A stretch of DNA of 64,000 nucleotides from Planctomycetales bacterium (GTDB lineage: Bacteria > Planctomycetota > Planctomycetia > Isosphaerales > Isosphaeraceae), in contig DAIDHB010000304.1 in assembly GCA_027452145.1 (NCBI GenBank), forward strand, positions 54,538 to 118,537. Reading direction: 5' to 3'. This document shows positions 32,788-42,943 of this stretch, piece by piece (the first letter of the stretch is position 1; the number at the start of each line of letters is the position of its first letter). The notes beneath the pieces are model-generated. The model did no database searches. It was given only the letters and a program-made list of their open reading frames with translations, and was not told the origin of the DNA. The position numbers were made by a program, and so were the translations under genes.

Positions 32788-34866
32788 TCAGCGGAAGATG
32801 TGCTGAACGAAGAAGTAGAGATTGTTCTTCCACTCGGTCGGGTCGTGGGCGTTGCCATCGACGTGCCAGATGTGTGGGACGCCCTTCTCTTTCAGGTAGG
32901 CGTGCACGCCCTGGCTGATCCGGATCAGGCCGTCCTTCTTGCCGCAGGCGATCCAGAGCAGCTTCAGCTTCTCCTTCGCGACGGACGGTTCGGGCACCAG
33001 CTCGGCGGCCGGCTTCGTGTTGGGCGCCGCCGAGAAGGCGCCGACCCAGGCGAAGGTGTCGAGGTGCGCCAGTCCGAAGTTGAGCGACTGCCCGCCGCCC
33101 ATCGACAGGCCGGCAAGGGCCCGGTGCTCGCGGTCCGCCTGGACCGAGTAGCGCGACTCGATCGTCGGAATCACGTCCTTGAGCAGGTCCTCCTCGAACG
33201 CCGCGAACGCCGGCGCGGTGGCGAACGGGTTGTCGCCGGGCCGGTCGTCCTTCTGCGCCCGGCCGTTGGGCATCACCGCGATCATCGGCTTGATCTTCCC
33301 GTCGGCGATCAGGTTATCGAGGACGACGTCGGGCCGGGCGAAGCGCCGCCATTCCGTCTCGTCGCCGCCGATGCCGTGCAGCAGGTAGACGACCGGGTAC
33401 TTCGTGTCCTTCGAATAGCCCGGCGGCGTGTAGACCAGCATCTTGCGCGTGGTGCCGACCGTTTTCGAGTCGTACGAGATCATCTCCAGCTTCCCGTGCG
33501 GCACGTCGTCGCGACGGCGGTCGAACCCGGCGGGCGGATCGGGAAACGCGGGGACATCGTCGGGGTTGAGGACGATCGGCCGGTTCATCCCCGGCCCGCG
33601 CCCCGGCCCGCGCCCGGGGCGGCCGGCCATGCGATCGCCGGCGAACAGCAGCGGCGCGAACTCGTGCAGGCAGCGGCGCCAGGTCAGCCACTCGTGCGAC
33701 GTGCCGGGCGACTCGTAGTAGACGTGCTTGATCCCGGCTTTCTCGAGCGCCTCGTGGTAGTTCTTGATGCTGTCGTACATCCGCTGCGGCTCGGTCGTGC
33801 CGATCCCCAGCCAGAGGACGCGGACCTTCCGGTTGAACTCGGCCGGGTCCGCCATCACGCCGCCGTGGGCCGTCTTGGGGTCGAACGCGACTCCGCCGAA
33901 CCCGCCCCCGCCCCCGCTGAAGCCGCCGATGTGTGAGAACAGGTCGAGATGCTTGAGCGTGATCTGGAACGTCTGCATGCCGCCCATCGAGAGCCCGGCC
34001 ATTGCCCGGTGCTCGCGGTCGGGGATCGTGCGATAGGTCGCGTCGACCATCGGGATCAGGTCCTTGACCATCACGTCCTCGAACGCGCTGAACATCCGGG
34101 AGAAGTCCGGGCGCGGCGGGGGGTTCTGGCCGGTACCGGGGGCGCCCGCGGCCGGCCGCGGCGGCGGGCGGAACGCCGGCGGCGCCTCGCCGGGCCGACG
34201 CGCGTAGCCTCGTTCCATGACGACGATCATCGGTCGTGCCTTGTGCTCGGCGATCAGGTTGTCCAGGATGAACGCGACGCGACCCTGTCGGGGCCAGCCC
34301 GTCTCGTCCTCGCCGCCGCCGTGCTGGAGGTAGAGGACCGGATACCGCCGTTCGCGGTCGTTGTCGTAGCCGGGCGGGGTGTAGACGAAGGCGTGCCGCC
34401 ACTCCTTGGTCGTGCCGGAGAAATACCAGCGCTCGCGGACCTCGCCGTGCGGCACGTCCTTCGGCGCGTAGTAATCCACGCCCTTCTCGGGGATCTCGAT
34501 GCCGCTGGCGTCCTTGCCCGTCCCGTAGAACGTGTGGCTGCCGGGGTCGTTGACCTCCGCGCCGTCGACGAACACGCGGTAATAGTGGAACCCCGGCACC
34601 TGGGGCTCGGTGGTCGCCGTCCAGAAGCCGCCCTCGCCCTTCGTCGCGGGGTACCGCTGGCTGTCGAAGAACCCGAAGACGACCTTCTGGGCGTCCGGCG
34701 CCTTGATCCGGAACGTCACCCGCAGGTCGGGATGGATCCGGGGGTACTGGGCGCCCTGGACGTTGGTGGACGCGGGGACCGTGTTGTCATCTGGCTTCGA
34801 TTCCTGGGCCCGTCCCGGGGGCGCCAGGACGAGGCAGAGCAGGCCGGCAAGCCACAGGCGATTCAT
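32788..34866 (-). CDS. Exported tandem esterase (two CE1/esterase-D-like modules)
   Basis: 692 aa from ATG 34866 (GGGAGG 7 bp upstream). Signal peptide NRLWLAGLLCLVLAPPGRAQ; an N-terminal immunoglobulin-like region (about 35-135, VTFRIKAPDAQKVVFGF); then two alpha/beta-hydrolase modules. Module 1 (about 150-420) has LYLQHGGGEDETGW and nucleophile motif GLSMGGMQ; module 2 (about 445-692) has YLLHGIGGDETEW and GLSMGGGQ. Both end with a His region (GTSHEWLTW and GNAHDPTEW). The modules resemble feruloyl/acetyl-xylan esterases, so polysaccharide ester removal is likely. An RGPGRGPG linker joins them. Both sites look complete. Confidence 0.9.
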   Translation of the reverse strand: MNRLWLAGLLCLVLAPPGRAQESKPDDNTVPASTNVQGAQYPRIHPDLRVTFRIKAPDAQKVVFGFFDSQRYPATKGEGGFWTATTEPQVPGFHYYRVFVDGAEVNDPGSHTFYGTGKDASGIEIPEKGVDYYAPKDVPHGEVRERWYFSGTTKEWRHAFVYTPPGYDNDRERRYPVLYLQHGGGEDETGWPRQGRVAFILDNLIAEHKARPMIVVMERGYARRPGEAPPAFRPPPRPAAGAPGTGQNPPPRPDFSRMFSAFEDVMVKDLIPMVDATYRTIPDREHRAMAGLSMGGMQTFQITLKHLDLFSHIGGFSGGGGGFGGVAFDPKTAHGGVMADPAEFNRKVRVLWLGIGTTEPQRMYDSIKNYHEALEKAGIKHVYYESPGTSHEWLTWRRCLHEFAPLLFAGDRMAGRPGRGPGRGPGMNRPIVLNPDDVPAFPDPPAGFDRRRDDVPHGKLEMISYDSKTVGTTRKMLVYTPPGYSKDTKYPVVYLLHGIGGDETEWRRFARPDVVLDNLIADGKIKPMIAVMPNGRAQKDDRPGDNPFATAPAFAAFEEDLLKDVIPTIESRYSVQADREHRALAGLSMGGGQSLNFGLAHLDTFAWVGAFSAAPNTKPAAELVPEPSVAKEKLKLLWIACGKKDGLIRISQGVHAYLKEKGVPHIWHVDGNAHDPTEWKNNLYFFVQHIFR

Positions 34867-34974
34867 CGGTGAACCTCCCAACTTGGGCAAATCGGACCTC
34901 GGCGAGAGATGCCGCCTCCGCACGCCGGAGACGCGTTCCGAATGGAATGGAATAGGACGGAATTGAAGGGACCC

Positions 34975-37900
34975 TTACTCGAAGCCCTCGACCGTGGCGG
35001 CCAGGACGATCGGCGCGGTCTGGTCGCTGCCTTTCACCAGCTCGATGCTGGCGATCGCGTCCTTCTTCCCGGGCGTGACGGTCAGATACCGGACCTGCTG
35101 ACCGCCGAGCTTGAATGCCAGCTTCGAGCCCGGGACGTCCCGCGCGCCGTTGACGCTGGCGATGTGCACTCCGTTCTTAAGCTCGTGATCCTCGGCCGTG
35201 CCGTCGGCGTATCGGATGCGGACCAGCATCGAGACGGTGCCCTCGCGCCCGAAGGGATAGGCCGCGGCCGCCACGCCGCCCAGGATGTGGATCGCCTTGC
35301 CCGGCGCGTTCACCGGCAAGGTGACCGATTTCGGCATCTTCGGCGCGAGGGTGCCGATCGGTCCGTGGAGCATGACGGCGTTCGGCATGCGATCCCCCTG
35401 GGGGTCGACCAGGACGAACGGAACGCCCTCGACAACCTTCGGGCCCCAGTCCTCGAAGGCCAGCCGCGTGACCCGGCCGCCCGGTCCGAGCGGAATCCCC
35501 TCGGTCGTCGTGATGGTGGCAACCTTGCGAAGGTCGAGCGGCAGGTACTTCCCCCTGTGCGTGAGGAACGCCAGCAGGTCGGCCAGCCCCTGCGGCGGGA
35601 CCGACTTCTCGCACCCCTCGGGCATGATCGACTTCTTCGACGCGGCCAGCTCGTCGATGTCCTCGCGGAGGATCGTCTGCTTCTTCCCCTCGGCATCGAG
35701 CAGGTCGACCGAGGTCCTCGTCTCGCCGGCCAGGAGGCCGCTCAGGATCCGGCCGTCCGTCGTCGAAACCGTGTACTGGAGATAGTTCCCCTCGACCGAC
35801 CGGCTGGGATCGAGGATGTGGACGATTAGCTCGCTCGCAGGATGCGCGGCCATCCCGGTGAGGTCCGGCCCGACCTTGCCCCCCTCGCCGGAATGCACAT
35901 GGCATTTCATGCATTCCTTCTTGAAGACCTCCCGCCCGCGCGAGACGTCGCCCCCCTTGAGAACGACGGGCGCCAGTGCCTGGATGACCTTCTCGCGATC
36001 GGGATCCGGCAGCCCGCCTCCCTTCGCCAGCAGCGCCCTGGCCCGCCCGGCGATCTTCGCGTCCGGGTGCGATGCCAGCGCCTGCGACTGGTCGAGCGCG
36101 AGGAGCGACATCGCCACCTTCCCTCGCTCGATCCCGCTCAGCAGCGCGGCGGTCCAGTCGGTTTTGCTCAGAAGTGCCAGGAGACTCGCCTTGCGGGCTG
36201 CCGGCGTCATTGGCCCCATCGCGTCGACGAGGAGCGGGCCGACCTCAGGCGCGTCGCTCCGCGCCACGGCGCCGATCAGGCCGTTCGCCAGTTCGGGTGA
36301 GGTCCTCGCCGTGACCAGGGCGAGAACGTCATGCGCGGCCGTCGCATCGCCCTTGCGCAGCTCGATCAACTGCCGGGCAGACTCGACGCGGGCCGCATCG
36401 GGCCGGGCGGCGTCCGAGGCCGCGGCGAGGAAGTCCCTGGCGAGGCCGACGACGAACGCGTCGAGCCCCTTGACGCCCCAGCGCGAGGCCAGCCCGAGCA
36501 TCTGGCCGCGGGACTCGGGCGAGAGGGTCGGCAGGAGCCCGGCGATCGTCCGCTCGCTGGCGGCGTCGAGCTTCGGCGTCCGGTCGCGCGGCCAGCCCCG
36601 GGCGAGGCCCGCGATGAGCGCGTCGCGCACCGCCGGCTTCATTTCGGCCTGGAGGGCCAGGACCGCGGCGATCGAGTCGATCGGCCCGCCCCGCGCGTAG
36701 TGCTCGGCGACCCTCGCCGTGACCGGGATCAGCAGCCGACCGTCCGGTCCGCCGGACCCTCGCCGCGCCAGCGCCTGAAAGAACTCAGGGGCATGGGCCG
36801 CGGCGGCGATCGTCAGGGCGTCGCCCATCCATCGGTCCTGCCCATTCCTCGGGTCGAGCAGGGCGTTGATGATCCGAGATGCGCCGTCCGCGTCTCCCAG
36901 GCCGGGCATCTCGGAGATGGTCAGGCAGGCCGCCAGGCGGACCTGTGGATCGGGATCCTCGATGACGCCGCTGCCCAGCAGGCCCGGCACGACACTGGGA
37001 TGCCGCGGCAGGGCGAGAACCGCGGCACGTCGCACGGCGGGCGACGGGTTCTTCAGCCCACCCACGACCGCGGCGAGGGCTCCATCGCCACGAGGCGCGG
37101 CGCCGGGCGGTCCGTCAGCTTCCAGCAGGCCCAAGCCGTGCAATGCCCAGATCGCGTGCACCCCGGCGGCGTTCAGGCCGGTCGCGTCCACCGGGCCGTC
37201 GATCAGCCGCGCGAGGTCGCGCCCGACCGCGCGATCGCCCCGCTCGACGAGCAGCCGCTGGGCGTGCAGCCGCCAGAACATGTTGTCATTCCTGAGCGCC
37301 GCGACCAGCCCCGCCGGGTCGCCCTTCGAGCGCTTCGGCCGGTCGCTCGGCCGGCCGTCCTTCGCGACGAGCCGGTAGATCCGCCCGTGCGTCCTGTCGC
37401 GCAGCGGGGTCTCATAGGCCGAGCCCTTGCCCGTCCGATAGCCCCTGGGCGTCGGGTTGTGCTGCACGATGAAATTGTACCAGTCGATCATCCAGACCTG
37501 GCCGTCCGGACCGACCTCCGCCAGGATCGGCGAGGTCCACTCGTCGTCGCTGGCCGCGAGGTTCCAGGCGTTGTGCGAGTGGAAATCGGTGCCTTCAGGG
37601 TGGAGGGTGAACGTCGCGACGAGGTGCCCGGTCGGCTCGGCGACGAAGGCCGTTCTGTTCCAGTATTGCCTCGGATAGGTGCGCGCCGTGTAGAGCGCCG
37701 AGCCGGCGCCGGCCGTGAACCCGCCGTGCCAGTCGACCTGCCGGACGTTCTCGGTGATCGGGAAGAACCGGTTCGAGTCGGCGATGTTCTGCAAGACCGA
37801 CGGCGCCATGCCCCGGACCGACTCGTAGTAGCGGTTCGCGATCGGCATGTACACGCTCGGGCAGCCGTTGGCCGTCGAGCCGAACAGCAGGCCCTCCTCG

Positions 37901-39342
37901 CTGATCCCGACGCCCCACGAGTTGTTGTTCGTGCTGCGGAGGAACTCGAGCTTCGAGCCGTCGGGCCTGAACCGGAAGAAACCTTGACGGAAGCTGTGCC
38001 GCTCGCCGCCGACCTCGCCGGTGAAGCCGGCGTAGCCGATGATCGCGTAGATCCAGTTGTCCGGCCCGTAGCGGAGGTTCGACGGGCCGGCGTGGGTGTC
38101 GTACGTGCGGAAGCCGGTAAAGAGGACCCGCCGCTCGTCCGCCTTGCCGTCGCCGTCGGTGTCCCTGAGAAAGAGCATGTCGGGGGCTTGGGCCACAATG
38201 AGCCCGCCGTCGACGTAGCAGAGGCTCGTCGGGATGCTGAGGTTGTCCGCGTAGAGCGAGACCTTGTCGGCCTCGCCGTCGCCGTCGGTGTCCTCGACGA
38301 TCGAGATCCGGTCGCGCCCCTTCCCCGTCGGCTGCATCTCGTTGGGGTAGTCAAGCGTCTCGGCGACGTAGAGCCGGCCCAAGTGGTCCCAGGTCATCGT
38401 GATCGGCTTGTAGATCCGCGGCTCGGCGACGAACAGCTTCGCCTCGAACCCGGCGGGCAACGCGAGGTGCTGCCGGGACTCGTCGGGCGAGAGCGGCCTC
38501 TGCATCCGGCGGATCGGCTCGCCGAGCGTGCCCCAGCGAGCGCCGGGGGTGTAGAGCGGGATCTCGGCCGGCTCGTACTCGAGCGGCTTGAGGCCCTTCG
38601 CCGGCCGCGGCCGCGAGTCGTAGACCTCGCCCTTGTTCGCGGCCCAGCGGATGCCCCGCTCGACGAGGTCCTGGAAGCCGGGGTGGCCCCAGGTGCGGGC
38701 GTCGTGGCCGTACGCGGTGTAGAAGACGCGCCCCTTGCCGTGCGTGCGGGTCCAGGTCCAAGGCTCGGAGCCCGCCTGGTCGTCGCGGGTCTGGAGGACG
38801 TGGCGTTCCTTCGTGTTGTGCTTCGTGTGGACGTAGGTCTCGTCCCAGGTGCGAAACGGCTCCAGCCCCTTCATGATCGGATGATCGGCGTCGACGACGG
38901 TCGTCTCGAACGTGCCGGTCCCGTGCTTCTGGAACTGGGCGCCGACCAGCGCGATGTACTCGGGAGAGTTCAGGAAGCAAAACGAGGCGCAATGCAGGGG
39001 GACGAAGCCGCCGCCGCCCGCCACGTAGTCGAGCAGCGCCTTCTCCTGTTCCTTGCCGATCCGGGTAATGTTCGCGTACACGAGCAGCGCGTCATACTTC
39101 CCGAGCGTCTCGGGGTTCAGGTCCGACATCTTCTCGGTGTAGACGACCTCGATCCCGCGCCCGGCCAGCACGGGGGCGAGTTGCTCGAATCGCTCGAACG
39201 GCCGATGCGGGCCGCGGTCTCCCAGGAACAGCACGGTCGGCGGCTTCCCTTTCGATGAGGGCGGCTCGGCGGCGTGGATGTCAGGGTTAAAGAGGCCGAT
39301 CGCGACGAGCGTAAGGGCGGCCAGGCGGGTTCGGAGCCTCAT
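34975..39342 (-). CDS. ThuA domain fused to PVC-type heme-binding dehydrogenase, exported
   Basis: 1455 aa. Signal peptide RLRTRLAALTLVAIGLFNPD; ThuA/class I amidotransferase-like domain (about 30-245, with VVYTEKMSDLNPETL and FVPLHCASFCF); a beta-propeller membrane-bound dehydrogenase domain (about 295-720, with ITMTWDHLGRLYVAETLDYP and EDTDGDGEADKVSL); HEAT-like repeats (about 770-1120); cytochrome c domain with CMKCH at 1144-1148 (heme ligand); and a C-terminal beta domain (about 1250-1455). These proteins are hallmarks of PVC bacteria, predicted to oxidise sugars or alcohols in the periplasm with electrons to a c-type heme. GAGGGAA precedes ATG 39342; the longer open frame upstream is not protein-like. 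Confidence 0.93.
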   Translation of the reverse strand: MRLRTRLAALTLVAIGLFNPDIHAAEPPSSKGKPPTVLFLGDRGPHRPFERFEQLAPVLAGRGIEVVYTEKMSDLNPETLGKYDALLVYANITRIGKEQEKALLDYVAGGGGFVPLHCASFCFLNSPEYIALVGAQFQKHGTGTFETTVVDADHPIMKGLEPFRTWDETYVHTKHNTKERHVLQTRDDQAGSEPWTWTRTHGKGRVFYTAYGHDARTWGHPGFQDLVERGIRWAANKGEVYDSRPRPAKGLKPLEYEPAEIPLYTPGARWGTLGEPIRRMQRPLSPDESRQHLALPAGFEAKLFVAEPRIYKPITMTWDHLGRLYVAETLDYPNEMQPTGKGRDRISIVEDTDGDGEADKVSLYADNLSIPTSLCYVDGGLIVAQAPDMLFLRDTDGDGKADERRVLFTGFRTYDTHAGPSNLRYGPDNWIYAIIGYAGFTGEVGGERHSFRQGFFRFRPDGSKLEFLRSTNNNSWGVGISEEGLLFGSTANGCPSVYMPIANRYYESVRGMAPSVLQNIADSNRFFPITENVRQVDWHGGFTAGAGSALYTARTYPRQYWNRTAFVAEPTGHLVATFTLHPEGTDFHSHNAWNLAASDDEWTSPILAEVGPDGQVWMIDWYNFIVQHNPTPRGYRTGKGSAYETPLRDRTHGRIYRLVAKDGRPSDRPKRSKGDPAGLVAALRNDNMFWRLHAQRLLVERGDRAVGRDLARLIDGPVDATGLNAAGVHAIWALHGLGLLEADGPPGAAPRGDGALAAVVGGLKNPSPAVRRAAVLALPRHPSVVPGLLGSGVIEDPDPQVRLAACLTISEMPGLGDADGASRIINALLDPRNGQDRWMGDALTIAAAAHAPEFFQALARRGSGGPDGRLLIPVTARVAEHYARGGPIDSIAAVLALQAEMKPAVRDALIAGLARGWPRDRTPKLDAASERTIAGLLPTLSPESRGQMLGLASRWGVKGLDAFVVGLARDFLAAASDAARPDAARVESARQLIELRKGDATAAHDVLALVTARTSPELANGLIGAVARSDAPEVGPLLVDAMGPMTPAARKASLLALLSKTDWTAALLSGIERGKVAMSLLALDQSQALASHPDAKIAGRARALLAKGGGLPDPDREKVIQALAPVVLKGGDVSRGREVFKKECMKCHVHSGEGGKVGPDLTGMAAHPASELIVHILDPSRSVEGNYLQYTVSTTDGRILSGLLAGETRTSVDLLDAEGKKQTILREDIDELAASKKSIMPEGCEKSVPPQGLADLLAFLTHRGKYLPLDLRKVATITTTEGIPLGPGGRVTRLAFEDWGPKVVEGVPFVLVDPQGDRMPNAVMLHGPIGTLAPKMPKSVTLPVNAPGKAIHILGGVAAAAYPFGREGTVSMLVRIRYADGTAEDHELKNGVHIASVNGARDVPGSKLAFKLGGQQVRYLTVTPGKKDAIASIELVKGSDQTAPIVLAATVEGFE

Positions 39343-39591
39343 CGATTGAATTCCCTCGCGATGCGAGCCGGCCGACGGCGTCTCGGGCCGACGCCCCTCT
39401 GGTGCCGCCGAGACCTGCGCGGACCGCGGCTTTTCCCAATTACGAGTTGACGGCCCTTCCAGGGATTTCCGGCGCGCGCCGACCCTCCGTCCGGTGGCGT
39501 CCAACGCCCGAACGGCCGACGCCACGATCTCGGAAGCGCACAACCTCCGCAAACCCTTTTAGTAATTCAGCCCCGAAAGTTACAACGTCTG

Positions 39592-42500
39592 TCAGAAATT
39601 TCGGTCGGGCTCGGATCGTCGGGTCGCCGGGACCGAGTTCGCCGAGCGTACCGCCCGGACGCCGTCCCAGAACTCGCGCAGCGAACGCCGCTCGGCCTCG
39701 GGGAGCGCCGAGAGGGCCGGCTCATCGCGGATGGGCGCCAAGGCGGGATCGACCCGCCACCGGCTGAGCCGTCGGGCGACGCCCGCTCGTTGGGGAGCCG
39801 TACCCGAATCCAGGGCCGCCTGCGACGCGGCGAGGTCGGCGCGCAGCCACTCGATCGCCTGCCGGCGCCGCTTCGCCCGCGAATTGGTCCCCGATTCCGC
39901 GCGCTCCCCAGCGCCTTCGGTCCCGGCGCGGACCGCGGCGCGCGCGGCCTGGAATCGATTCATGGCGACGAGATCGGTCTCGATATCGGGAGACGCGGCG
40001 AACGCCTGGGTCCAGAGTCGGGCCGCCGCTTCGGGCTGATTTCTCGCGAAGGCCAGGCGGGCGAACGACGCGGCCTCCTCGGCGTCCGCCGGTGCCTCGC
40101 GCTCGTTGATCACGGCGGGAAGGCGCGGCTCGAGGGCGACGAGCCGCTCTGCTCGAGATACCAACATCTCGGGCGTGATGAAGGGGTCCGGTGGCCGGCC
40201 CGGCCCGATCAGGGCCAACGCTTCGAGTGCCGCTCCCGGCTCGCCCGCTTCGATCAACGCCCGGCCGAGGAACAGGTGTGACGCCGAATTGCGGGGGTCG
40301 AGCCGCACGGCCTCGCGAAACTCGGCCACCGCCTCGTCCAGGCGACCGGCCGATTGCAAGGCATGCGCGAGCGCCTTGTGCGCCACGCCCATCGATGGAA
40401 ACAGGCGGACGGCCTCGCGCTGCTCCTGGATGGCGGCCTCGCAGTCGCCGCGATCCGAATAGGCCAGTGCGATCTGATCGTGAACCATCCACTCCTTCGG
40501 CTTCAACCGTTTCGCCGCGGCGAATTCGGCGTCGGCCGCCGACGACTCTCCCAGCGCGAGCAGCGCCGAACCGAGCGAAACGTGCGCGAGCGCGTCCTCG
40601 GGCCGAAGCCGGGCGCACTGGCGAAACAGGTCGGCGGCCTCGGCGGGTTGACCGCTCAGCAGGATCGCCTGGCCCAGGCCGCCCAGTGCCAAGGCGCTTT
40701 GGGGCTCCACGCCGGCGGCCACGGCGTAGAAGCGGACCGCCTCCTCGGGACGATTCGAGGCCATCAGCTCGCGACCCAGATCGGCGTTCACCCAAAAGTC
40801 GTCGCGATGCCAGGCCTGCGCCCGCCGGAGCAGCGAGATCGCCGTGTCGCGTCTACCGAAGATTGCGAGCGAGGTCGCCAGCCTCGTGACGCTCGTAACG
40901 GGGAGATGCTCCACATCCGCGGTGGCCGCGAGTCGCTCCAGCATTTCCAGCCGACGGGCCGGACCGCCGTCCAAGCGGCCGACCGTGTCGCGCAAGCGGT
41001 TCCTCCACGGGTCGGGGTCGGCGGCCCTCGCTACCGAAACCAGGCGGTCGGCCCCCGCCGCGTCGTGCAGCGCCCGACCGCGGCGCAGGATCGCCCACTG
41101 ATCCAGGGCGCTCGCGAGTTCCGGGGCGACGGGGCTTGCCGCCATCAGGCTGCCTGCGGCCGAGGGATCCAGCGAATCGACGTCGACGCCGTAGGCGCGA
41201 AACGCGGCCGCGTAGTCGGAGTCGGCCTTTCGTTCGTCTCCGTGCACGCCGAAATCGTTGAGGACCGAGGCCAGACGCTCGACGATGCGGCGGTCCTTGT
41301 CGAGGGCCTCGATCGCCTCGCGTTCGCGCACGAGTCCGTCGAGGAACCGGCGGACCCGCTGCTTTTCCTCGGGGCTCGCCTCGCTGCTTGCGAGAAGCGT
41401 TTCCGCGCGGCGGGCCGCCTCGATGGCCTCGACCCAGAGGATCGGATCGCTCCCCGCGTCGATCGCCCGCTCGCGCTTTCTCCCGGAATCGGCGAGGGCC
41501 GCGTTGACCGCGACCTCCACGGCCCCGAGACGGCGGCGGCGTTCGCGATCCATCCACCCCCAACCCGACGCGCCGATGACGCCCGTGAGGAACACCGACG
41601 CCGCCAGGGCAAGCGACAACTGACGACGACGACGCTCGCCCGCGACCCGCGACTCGGCCCTCGCCGTCGCCAACTCGGCATCCCGCAAGCGCCCTTCCAC
41701 GCCGCGCAGGTACGCGGTCAGTCCGGACACGACCACGCTCGCGTCGCGGGGTCGATGCCTCGGCGCGGCCGCTAGGCACGCCCGGGCCAGGGCCACGAGT
41801 TCGGCGTCGGCGCCGCAGGCGTCGAGCCGCGCGCACGCATCGGTGAGCTCGGCCCTCTCGGCCAAGCGATAGACCTCCGAGGCGTTCTCGCCGACGAACG
41901 CCGGGCCGCCGGTCAGGATCTCGCACAGGATCGAACCGAGGGCAAACACGTCGGCCCGCTCGTCGAGCGTGTCCATGGCCCCGCGCGCCTGCTCCGGGGC
42001 CATGTACGAGGGGGTGCCGAGGACGGAGCCGGGCCGCGATTCCATCAGCTCCGAACCGTCTCGCCAAGTCCGAATCGCCGACGCGTCTTCGGCTGCGGAG
42101 GCGGCCCGTTCGTCGTCGACCAATCCGCCCTGATCGAGCACCTTCGCGAGGCCCCAGTCCATCACCTGGACCTCGCCGAAGGAGCCGACCATCACGTTCG
42201 ACGGCTTGAGGTCGCGATGGATCACGCCCTTCGAATGGGCGTACGCCACGGTCTGACAGACCTGCTCGAAGATGGCGAGGAAGCGGGTTCGTTCCTCCTC
42301 GGGGCCCCGTCGCACGGCCAGCAAGGCTGCCAGCGTGCGACCCCGCACCAGCTTCATCGCGATGAACATCCGGCCGTCGGGCAGTCGCCCCAGCTCGTGC
42401 ACCGGGACGATCCCCGGATGCTGGAGCTGCCCGCCGATCTGCGCCTCCTCGACGAACCGCCGGACCATCTCGGCTTGGCCTCGGTGTTCCTCGCGCATCA

Positions 42501-42849
42501 CCTTGACGGCCAGGTCGCGGCCGAGGTCGAGGTCGCGGCCCTGGAAGATGGCCCCCATGCCCCCACGCGCCAACTCGCCCACGAGCTGATATCGCGAGGA
42601 GAGGTCGCGACGCCCGTGACCTTCCGCCGAAGTGGGCCGGATCAGCGGAGCGTCATCGGACGACTCGCGCAGGTGAACCCGCGCCATCGCCGCGCCGAAG
42701 ACCGAGGCCCCCGCCTCAGGCGATCCGGATGCCTCCGGCTCGAGCGCGAAGGCGGTCCCAAGGCGAAGAAGGCACCGGGGACAGAGCCCTGCCGGGGAGT
42801 TGCTCGGCAGACGTTCCCCGCAGTCGGGACACGTTTCCGCCCCGCTCAT
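39592..42849 (-). CDS. Membrane Ser/Thr protein kinase with zinc ribbon and TPR repeats
   Basis: 1085 aa. N-terminal zinc ribbon (C7-x2-C10 and C23-x2-C26); Hanks-type kinase (about 86-370) with Gly loop GELARGGMG (91-99), Lys116 in AVKV, catalytic HRDLKPSN at 211-218 and VMDWGLAKV, then PSYMAPEQA; membrane helix at about 408-430 (LALAASVFLTGVIGASGWGW); then a long extracytoplasmic part with TPR repeats (about 640-900). It would phosphorylate partners in response to an envelope signal. The ECF sigma gene lies 94 bp upstream on the same strand, a common planctomycete pairing in which the kinase may control the sigma factor (inference). Confidence 0.92.
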   Translation of the reverse strand: MSGAETCPDCGERLPSNSPAGLCPRCLLRLGTAFALEPEASGSPEAGASVFGAAMARVHLRESSDDAPLIRPTSAEGHGRRDLSSRYQLVGELARGGMGAIFQGRDLDLGRDLAVKVMREEHRGQAEMVRRFVEEAQIGGQLQHPGIVPVHELGRLPDGRMFIAMKLVRGRTLAALLAVRRGPEEERTRFLAIFEQVCQTVAYAHSKGVIHRDLKPSNVMVGSFGEVQVMDWGLAKVLDQGGLVDDERAASAAEDASAIRTWRDGSELMESRPGSVLGTPSYMAPEQARGAMDTLDERADVFALGSILCEILTGGPAFVGENASEVYRLAERAELTDACARLDACGADAELVALARACLAAAPRHRPRDASVVVSGLTAYLRGVEGRLRDAELATARAESRVAGERRRRQLSLALAASVFLTGVIGASGWGWMDRERRRRLGAVEVAVNAALADSGRKRERAIDAGSDPILWVEAIEAARRAETLLASSEASPEEKQRVRRFLDGLVREREAIEALDKDRRIVERLASVLNDFGVHGDERKADSDYAAAFRAYGVDVDSLDPSAAGSLMAASPVAPELASALDQWAILRRGRALHDAAGADRLVSVARAADPDPWRNRLRDTVGRLDGGPARRLEMLERLAATADVEHLPVTSVTRLATSLAIFGRRDTAISLLRRAQAWHRDDFWVNADLGRELMASNRPEEAVRFYAVAAGVEPQSALALGGLGQAILLSGQPAEAADLFRQCARLRPEDALAHVSLGSALLALGESSAADAEFAAAKRLKPKEWMVHDQIALAYSDRGDCEAAIQEQREAVRLFPSMGVAHKALAHALQSAGRLDEAVAEFREAVRLDPRNSASHLFLGRALIEAGEPGAALEALALIGPGRPPDPFITPEMLVSRAERLVALEPRLPAVINEREAPADAEEAASFARLAFARNQPEAAARLWTQAFAASPDIETDLVAMNRFQAARAAVRAGTEGAGERAESGTNSRAKRRRQAIEWLRADLAASQAALDSGTAPQRAGVARRLSRWRVDPALAPIRDEPALSALPEAERRSLREFWDGVRAVRSANSVPATRRSEPDRNF

Positions 42850-42943
42850 CGCACCCGTCCCTTTCCTGTTCGCATCCGACACCGAAAACCACCTCTTCCT
42901 CGTTGGGAAAATAATCCCGAACGTTACCAGCCTCCGCGCCGGC

